From assembly GCF_035270045.1 (NCBI RefSeq), contig NZ_DATFIP010000002.1, forward strand, positions 1 through 64,000: a DNA stretch of 64,000 nucleotides, written 5' to 3'. The notes below the pieces were generated by a model. The model made no database searches and had not been told where the DNA came from. It worked only from the letters and a program-made list of their open reading frames with translations. Source of the DNA: Salibaculum sp035270045 (GTDB lineage Bacteria > Pseudomonadota > Alphaproteobacteria > Rhodobacterales > Rhodobacteraceae). Of this stretch, positions 41,890 through 49,684 are shown one piece after another. Position 1 is the stretch's first letter, and each line of letters starts with the position of its first letter. The position numbers and the translations under genes were made by a program.

Positions 41890-42426
41890 ATGTACCCGTT
41901 TCTTCGCTTGTCATGGCAGATGTCCCGTGCCCGCAAGGCCCCGCGCATCGGGCTCTGGGACACCCACGAAAGCAGTCATCTCTGCTGGCCCTGGGACTTG
42001 GATATCTGGGCAGAACTCAACAACGGGCGCACCCTGACCCTGTTTGATCTCGGTCGTTTGCCGATGGCCCAGCGCACGGGCATGATCGACCTTTTGAAAG
42101 CCCGCAAATGGGGCATGGCCGTCGCGGGTGCCTCGGTCCGGTATCGCCGCCGCGTACATGCCTTTTACAAGCTGACCCAGCGCAGCCGCTGCGTTGGGAT
42201 CGACGACAAGTTCTTTTACCTGGAACAGGCGATGTGGCGCAGCGACGGCGAATGCGCCAACCATGCGCTGTTCCGGATGGCCGTTACCGGAAAGGATGGC
42301 ATCGTTACCCCGACCGAGGTGACCACCGCGATGAGAGAGACCAGCCCGCCGCCCGACTTGCCCGGCTGGGTCCGCGACTGGACGAGGGCGGATGCGGAGC
42401 GCCCCTGGCCGCCAATGCAGGACTGA
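41890..42426 (+). CDS. thioesterase-family (hotdog-fold) protein
   Basis: From ATG 41890 the 178-residue protein fits the 4HBT_2 acyl-CoA thioesterase group. The segment CWPWDLDIWAELNNGRTLTL holds the conserved Asp/Asn positions, and GASVRYRRRVHAFYKL and FFYLEQAMWRSDGECANHALF follow. It probably hydrolyses acyl-CoA in the cytoplasm; the specific substrate is unknown. An in-frame ATG 12 codons upstream is less family-like. Confidence 0.82.
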   Translation: MYPFLRLSWQMSRARKAPRIGLWDTHESSHLCWPWDLDIWAELNNGRTLTLFDLGRLPMAQRTGMIDLLKARKWGMAVAGASVRYRRRVHAFYKLTQRSRCVGIDDKFFYLEQAMWRSDGECANHALFRMAVTGKDGIVTPTEVTTAMRETSPPPDLPGWVRDWTRADAERPWPPMQD

Positions 42427-42487
42427 CGCGAGGCTTGTCAGCTCCTGCCTTTGCCTGTCTTATCCCCCGAAGGCGAGAGGGGCAGTC

Positions 42488-43882
42488 ATGGCAAGCGCAT
42501 TGCAAAAACGCGTCCGGGGCTGGATGGCCTTCGATTGGGCGACCCAGCCCTTCTACACGTTGGGCCTGACCTTCATCTTCGGCCCTTATTTCGCGACCGT
42601 CGCGGCCGAGTTTTTCCTTACCGGGGGCATGACTGAACGCGCCGCAGACGCGCAGGCCCAGTCGCTTTGGTCCATGGGACAAATGCTGGCGGGACTTTTC
42701 ATCGCCTTCACCGCGCCGGTCTTGGGTGCCTATGCCGACAGCACGGGACGACGTCTTCCATGGCTTATCGCCTTTTCCGCAGTCTTCGTGATCTTCACCT
42801 CGCTGCTGTGGTTCATGGTGCCTGACGGGTCGGCGGCGATCTTCTGCCTGGTCGCCTTTTCCATCGCCTTCGTGGCCGCCGAATACGCGCTGGTCTTCAC
42901 CAATGCGATCCTGCCCAGCCTGGGCGACCATGATGAGATCGGCCGCATCTCGGGCGACGGTGCGGCGATCGGATATTGGGGCGGCGTGGTGGCGCTGCTG
43001 GTCTTCCTGCCGTTCTTCTACGAATTCAGCGAGGGCAAGACCCTGCTGGGCCTGTCGCCCGCCTTCGACTTGTTGGACGGCATGGCGCGGGAAGGCACGC
43101 GCGCGGTCGGCCCCTTCATCGCCGCATGGTTCATGGTCTTCATGATCCCCTACTGGATGTATGTGCGCGAGGACAACACGCCCAACCGGCAGGGCGGCAT
43201 GCGTGCTGCCATGCGGGACCTCAAGCAGTCCCTTGCCGGTGTTTTTCATCGCCGGAGCCTGCTGAACTTCCTGGTGTCCTCGATGCTTTACCGCGACGCG
43301 CTTAATTCGCTTTATGCCTTCGGGGGGGTCTATGCCGCGCTCGTGCTGGACTGGAGGCTGATGCAGATTGCGGTCTTCGGGATCATCGGAGCGGTGGCCG
43401 CCGCGATCTCGACGTCGGTCGCCGGTCGCGCCGACAAGAAGTTCGGCCCGCGCCCCGTGATCCATTTCTGCATCATCACTCTTATGGTTGTGTGCGTCAT
43501 CATCGTCGGCATGACCCGCGAACAGGTCCTGGGTATCCCGCTTTCACCGGGTAGCCCGGTTCCTGACGTACTGTTCTACATCTGCGGCTCGATCATCGGC
43601 GGGGCGGGCGGTGGCATATACTCGGCCAGCCGCTCAATGATGGTGCGCCACACCCATCCCGAGCGCCCGACCGAGGCTTTCGGCCTATTTGCCCTGTCCG
43701 GCAAGGCGACCGCCTTTCTGGCTCCCGGCCTGATCGCATTTTTCACTTGGTGGTTCGGTGATGCGCGTCTGGGCTTCACCCCAGTCATCGGCCTTTTCCT
43801 CGCGGGCTTCGTTCTGCTACGCTGGGTCGATCCGGATGGAGATCGCGTGAAATGGTCAAGTTCCTCGATACCGGCGCCCTGA
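42488..43882 (+). CDS. MFS transporter, UMF1/Atg22-like
   Basis: The 464-residue membrane protein has about 12 spans. It begins WMAFDWATQPFYTLGLTFIFGPYF, the signature of the UMF1 (Atg22-like) major-facilitator branch. Further family features are YALVFTNAILPSLGDHDEIGR, SGDGAAIGYWGG and GGIYSASRSMMVRH. In yeast the homologue exports amino acids from the vacuole; bacterial substrates are not established. ATG 42488 follows GAGAGG. The last 31 bases overlap the start of mepA. Confidence 0.9.
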   Translation: MASALQKRVRGWMAFDWATQPFYTLGLTFIFGPYFATVAAEFFLTGGMTERAADAQAQSLWSMGQMLAGLFIAFTAPVLGAYADSTGRRLPWLIAFSAVFVIFTSLLWFMVPDGSAAIFCLVAFSIAFVAAEYALVFTNAILPSLGDHDEIGRISGDGAAIGYWGGVVALLVFLPFFYEFSEGKTLLGLSPAFDLLDGMAREGTRAVGPFIAAWFMVFMIPYWMYVREDNTPNRQGGMRAAMRDLKQSLAGVFHRRSLLNFLVSSMLYRDALNSLYAFGGVYAALVLDWRLMQIAVFGIIGAVAAAISTSVAGRADKKFGPRPVIHFCIITLMVVCVIIVGMTREQVLGIPLSPGSPVPDVLFYICGSIIGGAGGGIYSASRSMMVRHTHPERPTEAFGLFALSGKATAFLAPGLIAFFTWWFGDARLGFTPVIGLFLAGFVLLRWVDPDGDRVKWSSSSIPAP

Positions 43883-44787
43883 TCCTGGCTCTTGCCTTGA
43901 CGGCCGCCTGCCAGAGCGGGGGCGATGGCGGCATGTCATCCGGGGACGGGACAGGCCCGCCCAGCATCTCGACCCAGAACGCGAATGATACTCGCGTCGC
44001 CAAGCAGGTCTTCGGCTACCTGCCCGCAGCCTCGACCCAGCCCAGCGCCGCCTATGGCGGGTACGCGCGCGGGTGTCAGGCCGGCGCCGTGCAACTGCAG
44101 GAGTCCGGGCCGACATGGCAGGCCATGCGCCTGAGCCGCAATCGCAACTGGGCGCAGCCGGCAACCGTTGACTACGTAACGGACCTGAGCCGGTTCGCCG
44201 CCACCCTGCCCGGATGGAAGGGTCTTTATGTCGGCGACATGAGCCAGCCGCGGGGCGGGCCGATGCTGACCGGACACCGCAGCCACCAGTCGGGTCTGGA
44301 CGCGGATATCTGGATGCTGCCGCCAAACCGGCTCGACCTGACCGCACAGGAACGCGAGAACATCAGCTCCATTTCGATGCGGCGCGAACGCGGGGCCTTC
44401 ACGAACGACAACTGGAGTGAAGAACACATGCGCCTGCTGCGCGCCGCCGCCAGCGACGACCGGGTCGCACGGATTTTCGTCTTTCCGGGCGCCAAGGTGG
44501 CCATGTGCGACTGGGAAAGCGGAGACAGATCATGGCTTCGCAAGATCCGGCCGTGGTGGGGCCATCACTATCATTTCCATGTACGCCTGCGGTGCCCCGA
44601 GGGCGAGCGCGCCTGCGAGAACCAGGCCCCGCCCCCGCCAGGCGATGGCTGCAGAGATGCTCAGGTCTGGGTGAACAACATCCTCGATCCGCCCCCGCCG
44701 GACCCGGAGGCCACGCCGCGGCCTTCGCGCGGGCCGCTCCGGATGGCAGACCTGCCGGGCCAATGCGCCGCCGTCGCCGCAGACTGA
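43852..44787 (+). CDS. mepA: penicillin-insensitive murein endopeptidase
   Basis: MepA is a LAS-type zinc endopeptidase that cuts D-Ala-meso-DAP cross-links in peptidoglycan. The 311-residue protein has an N-terminal lipoprotein-type signal (ALILALALTAAC, the Cys being the likely lipidation site). Metal-ligand motifs are PRGGPMLTGHRSHQSGLDAD and RPWWGHHYHFHVRLRC, and SWLRKIRPWW and the Cys-rich C-terminal half are typical. The start lies inside the end of the MFS gene, so the two are probably on one transcript. Confidence 0.93.
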   Translation: MVKFLDTGALILALALTAACQSGGDGGMSSGDGTGPPSISTQNANDTRVAKQVFGYLPAASTQPSAAYGGYARGCQAGAVQLQESGPTWQAMRLSRNRNWAQPATVDYVTDLSRFAATLPGWKGLYVGDMSQPRGGPMLTGHRSHQSGLDADIWMLPPNRLDLTAQERENISSISMRRERGAFTNDNWSEEHMRLLRAAASDDRVARIFVFPGAKVAMCDWESGDRSWLRKIRPWWGHHYHFHVRLRCPEGERACENQAPPPPGDGCRDAQVWVNNILDPPPPDPEATPRPSRGPLRMADLPGQCAAVAAD

Positions 44788-44788
44788 G

Positions 44789-44816
44789 TTGACAATAGAC
44801 GCACCGTCCCTGTAAG
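44789..44816 (+). promoter_or_regulatory. candidate promoter for the queuosine-precursor transporter
   Basis: TTGACA (44789-44794) is a perfect -35 consensus just after the mepA stop, with TGTAAG (44811-44816) 16 bases further on. The transporter ATG is at 44882. I see no preQ1 riboswitch-like fold in the 94 bases between the genes. Confidence 0.45.
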
Positions 44817-44881
44817 CGCAGCGCGTCTGGTCGTGCTGGCCGGGCCAAGTCTCCGCGACCTTGACAAAACGGACCAAAATC

Positions 44882-45526
44882 ATGACTCGTCTTCTTCCTG
44901 GCATCCTTGCCATGGCCACCGTTGTCGTGGCCTCAAATATCCTCGTTCAATTCCTTCTGCTAGATGGCCTTCTGACCTGGGGTGCCTTTACCTATCCCTT
45001 CGCCTTTCTCGTCACGGATATCATGAACCGCGTCTATGGCGCCGGGCCCGCGCGTCGCGTCGTCTTTGCCGGGTTCGTCACAGGCGTGATCTGCTCGCTG
45101 ATCGGAAGCCAGATCATGTTGCAGGGCGATGGCTTTACCTATGCCGCCGTGCCGCTGCGGGTAGCCGTGGCATCGGGGACAGCGTTCCTTGCCGCGCAAC
45201 TGCTGGATATCGCCATTTTTTCCCGCCTCCGCGACGGGGCTTGGTGGAAGGCGCCGCTGACCTCGACTGTCATCGGCTCCGCCGTGGACACCGCCCTTTT
45301 CTTCACCATCGCCTTCAGCACGGCACTGTCCTTCGGGGCGGTTGCCGATGCGCAGATCGCCTGGGCCCAGGGCGCGGCACCCTTTCTTTTGACCGGTCCG
45401 GAAACACCGCTCTGGGTCTCGCTTGCCGTGGCCGACTGGGGGGTCAAGCTGGCCATCGCCTTGGTGGCACTTGTGCCCTTCCGGATCATAGTCGCGCGGC
45501 TCGTTCGGCCTGTCACTCAAATGTAG
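44882..45526 (+). CDS. queuosine precursor transporter (YhhQ/VUT family)
   Basis: The 214-residue membrane protein has six or so spans. It carries the VUT/ECF-like family pattern: SNILVQFLLLDGLLTWGAFT, FPFAFLVTDIMNR-type segment (here YPFAFLVTDIMNRVYG), and WWKAPLTSTVIGSAVDTALFF in two adjoining spans. E. coli YhhQ takes up the queuosine precursor preQ0/preQ1. The substrate here is inferred from the family. ATG 44882 is used; an ATG seven codons upstream reads through a hydrophilic stretch. Confidence 0.88.
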   Translation: MTRLLPGILAMATVVVASNILVQFLLLDGLLTWGAFTYPFAFLVTDIMNRVYGAGPARRVVFAGFVTGVICSLIGSQIMLQGDGFTYAAVPLRVAVASGTAFLAAQLLDIAIFSRLRDGAWWKAPLTSTVIGSAVDTALFFTIAFSTALSFGAVADAQIAWAQGAAPFLLTGPETPLWVSLAVADWGVKLAIALVALVPFRIIVARLVRPVTQM

Positions 45527-45582
45527 TAATTTTTCCTTTGGCGATCCCCTTATCTTGTGTTTTCCTGACCGCAGGCGAAACA

Positions 45583-45657
45583 ATGAAAGGAGGTGATCCA
45601 GTGTCTAGAAAGAGATTGGAGAGAAGTGTCGGGACAGCTTGGAGGTTTGACATCTGA
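45583..45657 (+). CDS. small ORF with an extended perfect Shine-Dalgarno
   Basis: GTG 45601 opens an 18-codon frame (MSRKRLERSVGTAWRFDI) ending at TGA 45655-45657. It is preceded by AAAGGAGGTGATCCAG (45586-45601), complementary without mismatch to the conserved 3' end of 16S rRNA over 16 bases. An in-frame ATG at 45583 would give 24 codons (adding MKGGDP) but would place the Shine-Dalgarno inside the frame, so GTG is preferred. The peptide is basic; I do not recognise it. It lies in a short transcript ending at the strong hairpin 45735-45766. Confidence 0.5.
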   Translation: MKGGDPVSRKRLERSVGTAWRFDI

Positions 45658-45734
45658 GGCAGCCCTTGGGTGTGCAAAACTTCAGGTGGGCGGCTGGCAG
45701 AGCAGTCTAACCGACCCCACCTCCTGAGCTTTCG

Positions 45735-45766
45735 AAGGGCCGTTCCGTCGCCGGAACGGCCCTTTT
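45735..45766 (+). terminator. strong intrinsic terminator before arfB
   Basis: AAGGGCCGTTCC (45735-45746) and GGAACGGCCCTT (45753-45764) form a 12-bp perfect stem with a 6-base loop, and the run of T continues to 45766. It separates the small structured transcript from arfB. Confidence 0.85.
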
Positions 45767-45848
45767 ACATGACTACCCTGCAAGCGCCCGTGCTGATCAA
45801 GAAAATGGCAGGGTTCATCCCGTCCCAACGACCATGTAGAATCTGCCA

Positions 45849-46271
45849 ATGTCGCTTCACATCACCGACCAGATCGCGATCGCCGATTGGGAACTGACCG
45901 AGCACTTTGTCCGGTCCTCCGGCCCCGGCGGGCAGAACGTCAACAAGGTGGCGACGGCGGTGGAACTGCGGTTCGAGGCGGCGCGCTCGCCCAACCTGCC
46001 CGTGCCGGTCAAGACCCGGCTGCGGCGCCTGGCCGGGCAGCGCTGGACCGGCGAGGGTGCGGTGCTGATCAAGTGCGATGAGACGCGCAGCCAGGCCCGC
46101 AACCGTGAAATCGCGCGGGAAAGGCTGGCCGAACTGATCCGCAAGGCGCTGGAACGGCCCAAGCGCCGCATCCAGACCCGCGTGTCGCAAAACCAGAAAC
46201 GCAAGCGTGTCGACGCAAAGAAGAAGCGGGGCGAGGTCAAGGCACTGCGCGGCGCCGTACGCGACGATTGA
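45849..46271 (+). CDS. arfB: alternative ribosome-rescue factor ArfB
   Basis: ArfB (YaeJ) releases peptides from ribosomes stalled at mRNA ends. The 140-residue protein has the catalytic GGQ within SSGPGGQNVNKVATAVELRF, DETRSQARNREIARERL, and the long basic C-terminal tail (RVSQNQKRKRVDAKKKRG) that enters the empty mRNA channel. This tail distinguishes it from RF1/RF2. Its neighbour is the structured small transcript with an extended Shine-Dalgarno. Confidence 0.95.
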   Translation: MSLHITDQIAIADWELTEHFVRSSGPGGQNVNKVATAVELRFEAARSPNLPVPVKTRLRRLAGQRWTGEGAVLIKCDETRSQARNREIARERLAELIRKALERPKRRIQTRVSQNQKRKRVDAKKKRGEVKALRGAVRDD

Positions 46272-46293
46272 GGAAACAGCGAAAGGTTGAGCC

Positions 46294-47217
46294 ATGAAAA
46301 TCGGAATCGTTGGCGCGGGCATGGTCGGCTCTTCAGCCGCCTTCGCACTGGTCCTGCAGGGCATCGCGAGCGAGATCGTGCTGATCGACCTCGATGAAAA
46401 ACGCGCCCGGGCCGAGGCCGAGGACATCGCCCATGCCGTCCCCTTCGCCAGTTCCGCCGTGGTGCGCGCGGGTGGCTATGACGACCTGCACGGCGCGGGG
46501 GTGGTCATCCTCGCCTGCGGGGTGGGTCAGAAACCGGGCGAGACCCGGCTGCAACTTCTGGGCCGCAATGCCGAGGTGTTCCGCACGGTGGTGGGGCAGG
46601 TCCTGCCCGTCGCGCCGGATGCGATCCTGCTGGTGGCCTCGAACCCGGTGGACATCATGGGCCAGATCACCGCGCGGATCGCGGGGCTGGCGCCGGGGCG
46701 GGTGATCGGCTCGGGCACGATCCTGGATACCGCGCGGTTCCGCTGGCTGCTGGGGCGGCACCTTGGGATCGCGCCGGGGTCGGTCCATGCTTACGTGCTG
46801 GGCGAACACGGCGATTCCGAGGTGCTGGCCTGGTCGAACGCGCGGGCCGGGTCGGTGCCGCTGGGCAGCTTTGCCGCGCAGGTGGGGGCGCCGATCACCG
46901 AGGACGTGCGCGCCCATATCGACGCGGGCGTGCGCCGGGCGGCCTACACGATCATCGAGGGCAAGGGCGCCACCTGGTACGGCATCGGCGCGGGACTCGC
47001 CCGGATCTGCCGGGCGATCGGCGGGGATGAACAGGCGGTGCTGTCCGTATCGGTGCCGGGCGAGGTGCTGGGCGTGCAGGACGTCGCCCTGTCCCTGCCC
47101 CGCGTGGTGGGGGCGGCGGGCGTGACGGCCACGCTCTGGCCCGAGCTGGACGCGGCGGAAACCGAAGGGCTACGGGCCTCGGCAGAGCTGTTGAAGGGGT
47201 TGGTGGAGGCGGTTTGA
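46294..47217 (+). CDS. ldh: L-lactate dehydrogenase
   Basis: The 307-residue NAD-dependent protein has the Rossmann start KIGIVGAGMVGSSAAFALVL and the NAD-specific Asp in IVLIDLDEKRA. The substrate Arg region reads GQKPGETRLQLLGRN, and VASNPVDIM, GSGTILDTARFRWLL and the catalytic His motif YVLGEHGDSEV follow. GQKPGETR has Gln at the position that separates LDH (Gln) from malate dehydrogenase (Arg), so LDH is preferred. Its GC content is high, in sharp contrast to the AT-rich segment that begins directly after its stop. Confidence 0.92.
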   Translation: MKIGIVGAGMVGSSAAFALVLQGIASEIVLIDLDEKRARAEAEDIAHAVPFASSAVVRAGGYDDLHGAGVVILACGVGQKPGETRLQLLGRNAEVFRTVVGQVLPVAPDAILLVASNPVDIMGQITARIAGLAPGRVIGSGTILDTARFRWLLGRHLGIAPGSVHAYVLGEHGDSEVLAWSNARAGSVPLGSFAAQVGAPITEDVRAHIDAGVRRAAYTIIEGKGATWYGIGAGLARICRAIGGDEQAVLSVSVPGEVLGVQDVALSLPRVVGAAGVTATLWPELDAAETEGLRASAELLKGLVEAV

Positions 47218-47350
47218 GGGTGTTCTTCTTGCGTGCCGATTCTACCCACGTCGGCCTGTGGATAACTATCATCTCAAGAGTCAAGTATTATGTTGAATTG
47301 TCTGCCAGAAAATACTATCGTTGCTTTGAGCCCTGCTTTTGCCGAAGCTT

Positions 47351-47384
47351 CTAGTGCCACTAGTAGTATATATGTAGGCACTAG
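47351..47384. repeat. inverted repeat at the edge of the AT-rich segment
   Basis: CTAGTGCC (47351-47358) and GGCACTAG (47377-47384) are perfect complements around an 18-base AT-rich spacer. The right arm contains the stop of the DUF3800-type gene. It could be that gene's terminator (no T-run) or a trace of an element end. Confidence 0.5.
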
Positions 47385-48231
47385 CGGGGCTTTCTTTTCA
47401 CAGCCGTATCGTCGCGCTGATGATCTCTCGGGACAAGCCTCCAGTGCCTGTATGGGTGATTCCAGCGATCGACCGCTCCGAGCGTAGTTCCAGTGCTGGT
47501 TCCTACATTAAAATTCGGATAAATGCCTCGGACTCTTTTGTTGATCGCCTTATAGAGTCTCTCCTTTGCGATAGTCCTCTTTCCTCTTCGCCTTGACCCT
47601 TCTGGCTTAGCAAGATGAAGGTCATTCAAGCGAAAGTGCATTGCACCTAGAATTATATCTAAACCCTGCAAAATTGAATGAGTCTTCGAGTCAATTTGCG
47701 CAATGGCTTCAACAGGAATGCTAACATTCCGACCTTCGAAGTTTTTCGTAGCCGAAATACTGGCTAGCTTATCTCTAAAAACAGAGAACTTCTCTCTTGA
47801 ATGTGGAACTTCGTCCAAAAGGAGCTCAAAATATACCCTGTCAAGAGCATTTGGGTTGCAATATTGAATTCCAAATGCATGCTTAATCATCTGATAGTAA
47901 AGCAAAAAATAACCAAGATCCAACTGTTCAGCTGTAAGCTTAGTTGGCCGATACATGTTTTGAGTAAACATAACACGGACTTTGACCCTACCTGTCTCAA
48001 CAAAATCAAAATAGAAGTTTATAAACTCAATGTATTTATCAAGATAGTTTTCCGTTACTCGTGTCCACTTAAGTTCCTGATGTAAGTTTAGCTCTTCTTT
48101 CTTTGAACGCAGCGCATCTTCAATTCCTTCTCGATCCTGAGTAAGAACTAAAGCCCCACCATAAAAATTGGAAAAATATTTTCCTTTTTTGAGGATTCAT
48201 CACAGAATATTGTGTATCTTCTCTTCGCCAT
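47381..48231 (-). CDS. DUF3800-type protein, frame broken at a slippery heptamer
   Basis: ATG 48231 opens a frame (MAKRRYTIFCDESSKK) that ends after 27 codons. At A AAA AAG (48190-48184), a -1 shift gives SSKKGKYFSNFYGGALVL and runs on for a total of about 283 residues. The joined protein has the DUF3800 pattern: N-terminal FCDES with acidic residues, FSNFYGGALVL, and the C-terminal AQIDSKTHSILQGLDIILGA. The family is thought to have an RNase H-like fold and often sits in mobile or defence regions. Codon use is AT-rich, unlike every neighbour, so it was acquired. Whether the shift is programmed, a mutation or a homopolymer error is open. Confidence 0.7.
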
Positions 48232-48269
48232 AAGCTTACTATATCTGCCAAATCTTTGGCGGCAAGAAG

Positions 48270-49562
48270 CTAAACCACAACCTCCAACCGCTCCTGCTCC
48301 CCTACCCCAAACACGCGCTTATACCGTTCGATCTCGTCAACCGGGCCCATGGCCTTATTGGGGTTGTCCGAGAGTTTTACCGTGGGCCGCCCGTTGGCCT
48401 CGACCGCCTTGCAGACCAGGCTGAACGGGGCGAGGCCGTTGTCGGGGGCGAGGCCCTTGAAATCGTTGGTCAGCATGGTGCCCCAACCGAATGACACCTT
48501 CACCCGGCCCGCGAATTGCTTGTGCAGCTTCACGATCTTTTCGGCGTCCAGCCCGTCCGAGAAGATGATCAGCTTGTCCGTCGGATCCTCGCCGCGCGAT
48601 TTCCACCAGTCGATGGCGATCTCGGCCCCCGCGGCCGGGTCACCTGAATCGATGCGGATGCCCGTCCAGCCCGCCAACCAGTCGGGCGCGTTATCAAGAA
48701 AGCCCTTGGTGCCATAGGTGTCGGGCAGGATGATGCGCAGGTTGCCGGAATGCTCTTCGTGCCAGTCCGACAGCACGTCATAGGGGGCGCGGGCCAGCGC
48801 GGCGTCATCCTCGGCCAGCGCGGAATAGACCATGGGCAGTTCATGGGCATTTGTGCCGATCGCCTCGAGGTCGCGGTTCTTGGCGATCAGGCAGTTGGAG
48901 GTGCCGGTGAACCCGTCGCCCAGCCCCTCTTGCATGGCCTGCACCGCCCAATCCTGCCACAGGAAGGAATGGCGGCGGCGGGTGCCGAAATCGGCGACCT
49001 TCAGGCCCTCGAGCGGTTGCAGCGTCTCGATCTTGTGCCAGAGCTTGGTCATGGCACGGGCATAGAGCACCTGAAGTTCGAAGCGTTTCATCTCGCCCAG
49101 AACGGCCCGGCCGCGCAGTTCCATCAGCACCGCCAGCGCGGGGATTTCCCAGAGCATGACCTCGGGCCAGGCGCCTTCGAAGGTCAGTTCGTACTGTCCA
49201 TCGCGCTTTTCGAGGGTGTAGGGCGGCAGGCGCAGGGCCTCGAACCAGTCCATGAATTCGGGCGTGAACATCTGGCGCTTGCCGTAAAAGGTGTTGCCGC
49301 GCATCCAGGTGCTTTCGCCCCGGGTCAGCGACAGCGAGCGGATATGGTCGAGCTGTTCGCGTAGCTCACCCTCGTCGATGAGTTCGGCCAGGCGGATGTC
49401 CGTGCTGCGGTTGATCAGCGAAAATGTGACCCGCGTGTCGGGCTTGTTGCGAAACACCGACTGGCACATCAGCAGCTTGTAGAAATCTGTATCGATCAGG
49501 GACCGGACGATCGGGTCGATCTTCCACTTGTGGTTCCATACGCGGGTGGCGATGTCGACCAT
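48270..49562 (-). CDS. pncB: nicotinate phosphoribosyltransferase
   Basis: PncB makes nicotinate mononucleotide from nicotinate and PRPP in the NAD salvage (Preiss-Handler) route. The 430-residue protein begins MVDIATRVWNHKWKIDPIVR and shows DTDFYKLLMCQSVF, FGTRRRHSFLWQDW, TGTSNCLIAK (with the conserved Ser/Asn pocket), RIDSGDPA and KVSFGWGTMLTND. The start at 49562 excludes a 20-residue basic upstream stretch. pncA lies about 1 kb away, so the two salvage enzymes are close though not co-transcribed. Confidence 0.95.
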   Translation of the reverse strand: MVDIATRVWNHKWKIDPIVRSLIDTDFYKLLMCQSVFRNKPDTRVTFSLINRSTDIRLAELIDEGELREQLDHIRSLSLTRGESTWMRGNTFYGKRQMFTPEFMDWFEALRLPPYTLEKRDGQYELTFEGAWPEVMLWEIPALAVLMELRGRAVLGEMKRFELQVLYARAMTKLWHKIETLQPLEGLKVADFGTRRRHSFLWQDWAVQAMQEGLGDGFTGTSNCLIAKNRDLEAIGTNAHELPMVYSALAEDDAALARAPYDVLSDWHEEHSGNLRIILPDTYGTKGFLDNAPDWLAGWTGIRIDSGDPAAGAEIAIDWWKSRGEDPTDKLIIFSDGLDAEKIVKLHKQFAGRVKVSFGWGTMLTNDFKGLAPDNGLAPFSLVCKAVEANGRPTVKLSDNPNKAMGPVDEIERYKRVFGVGEQERLEVVV

Positions 49563-49684
49563 GGTCGTCCTTTCTGTCGCGTCTGCGGGCGCAGTCTTGC
49601 GTTTTTTGCGCGGCCGTGGCAAGCAAGCGGGCTTTCACGTCGGTCGCGTGGGCACCAGTCGAGCGGTTGGATATTGGAGGCCAT

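Larger units (their letters stand above)
45583..45766 (+). ncRNA. candidate structured small RNA or leader
   Basis: The 322 bases between the transporter and arfB form a compact unit: an extended Shine-Dalgarno, a tiny frame, a structured section and a strong terminator. CACCTCCT (45718-45725) is a perfect 8-base complement of AGGAGGTG in the Shine-Dalgarno. AGGTGGG (45684-45690) competes by pairing with CCCACCT (45716-45722). The two pairings are mutually exclusive, which would suit translation-dependent switching or an RNA titrating ribosomes or mRNAs. No known family is recognised. Confidence 0.45.

Noticed and set aside
44788..44881. A preQ1 riboswitch before the queuosine-precursor transporter
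   Set aside because: Neither the class I pseudoknot core nor any A-rich tail typical of preQ1 aptamers is visible; only a promoter-like pair is seen.
46294..47217. Malate dehydrogenase instead of lactate dehydrogenase
   Set aside because: The substrate-specificity loop reads GQKPGETR, with Gln where malate dehydrogenases have Arg, so LDH is the better call.
47257..47265. A perfect DnaA box (TGTGGATAA) after ldh as part of an origin
   Set aside because: It is a single 9-base match in AT-richer acquired DNA, with no cluster of boxes or AT-rich unwinding region, so chance is enough.
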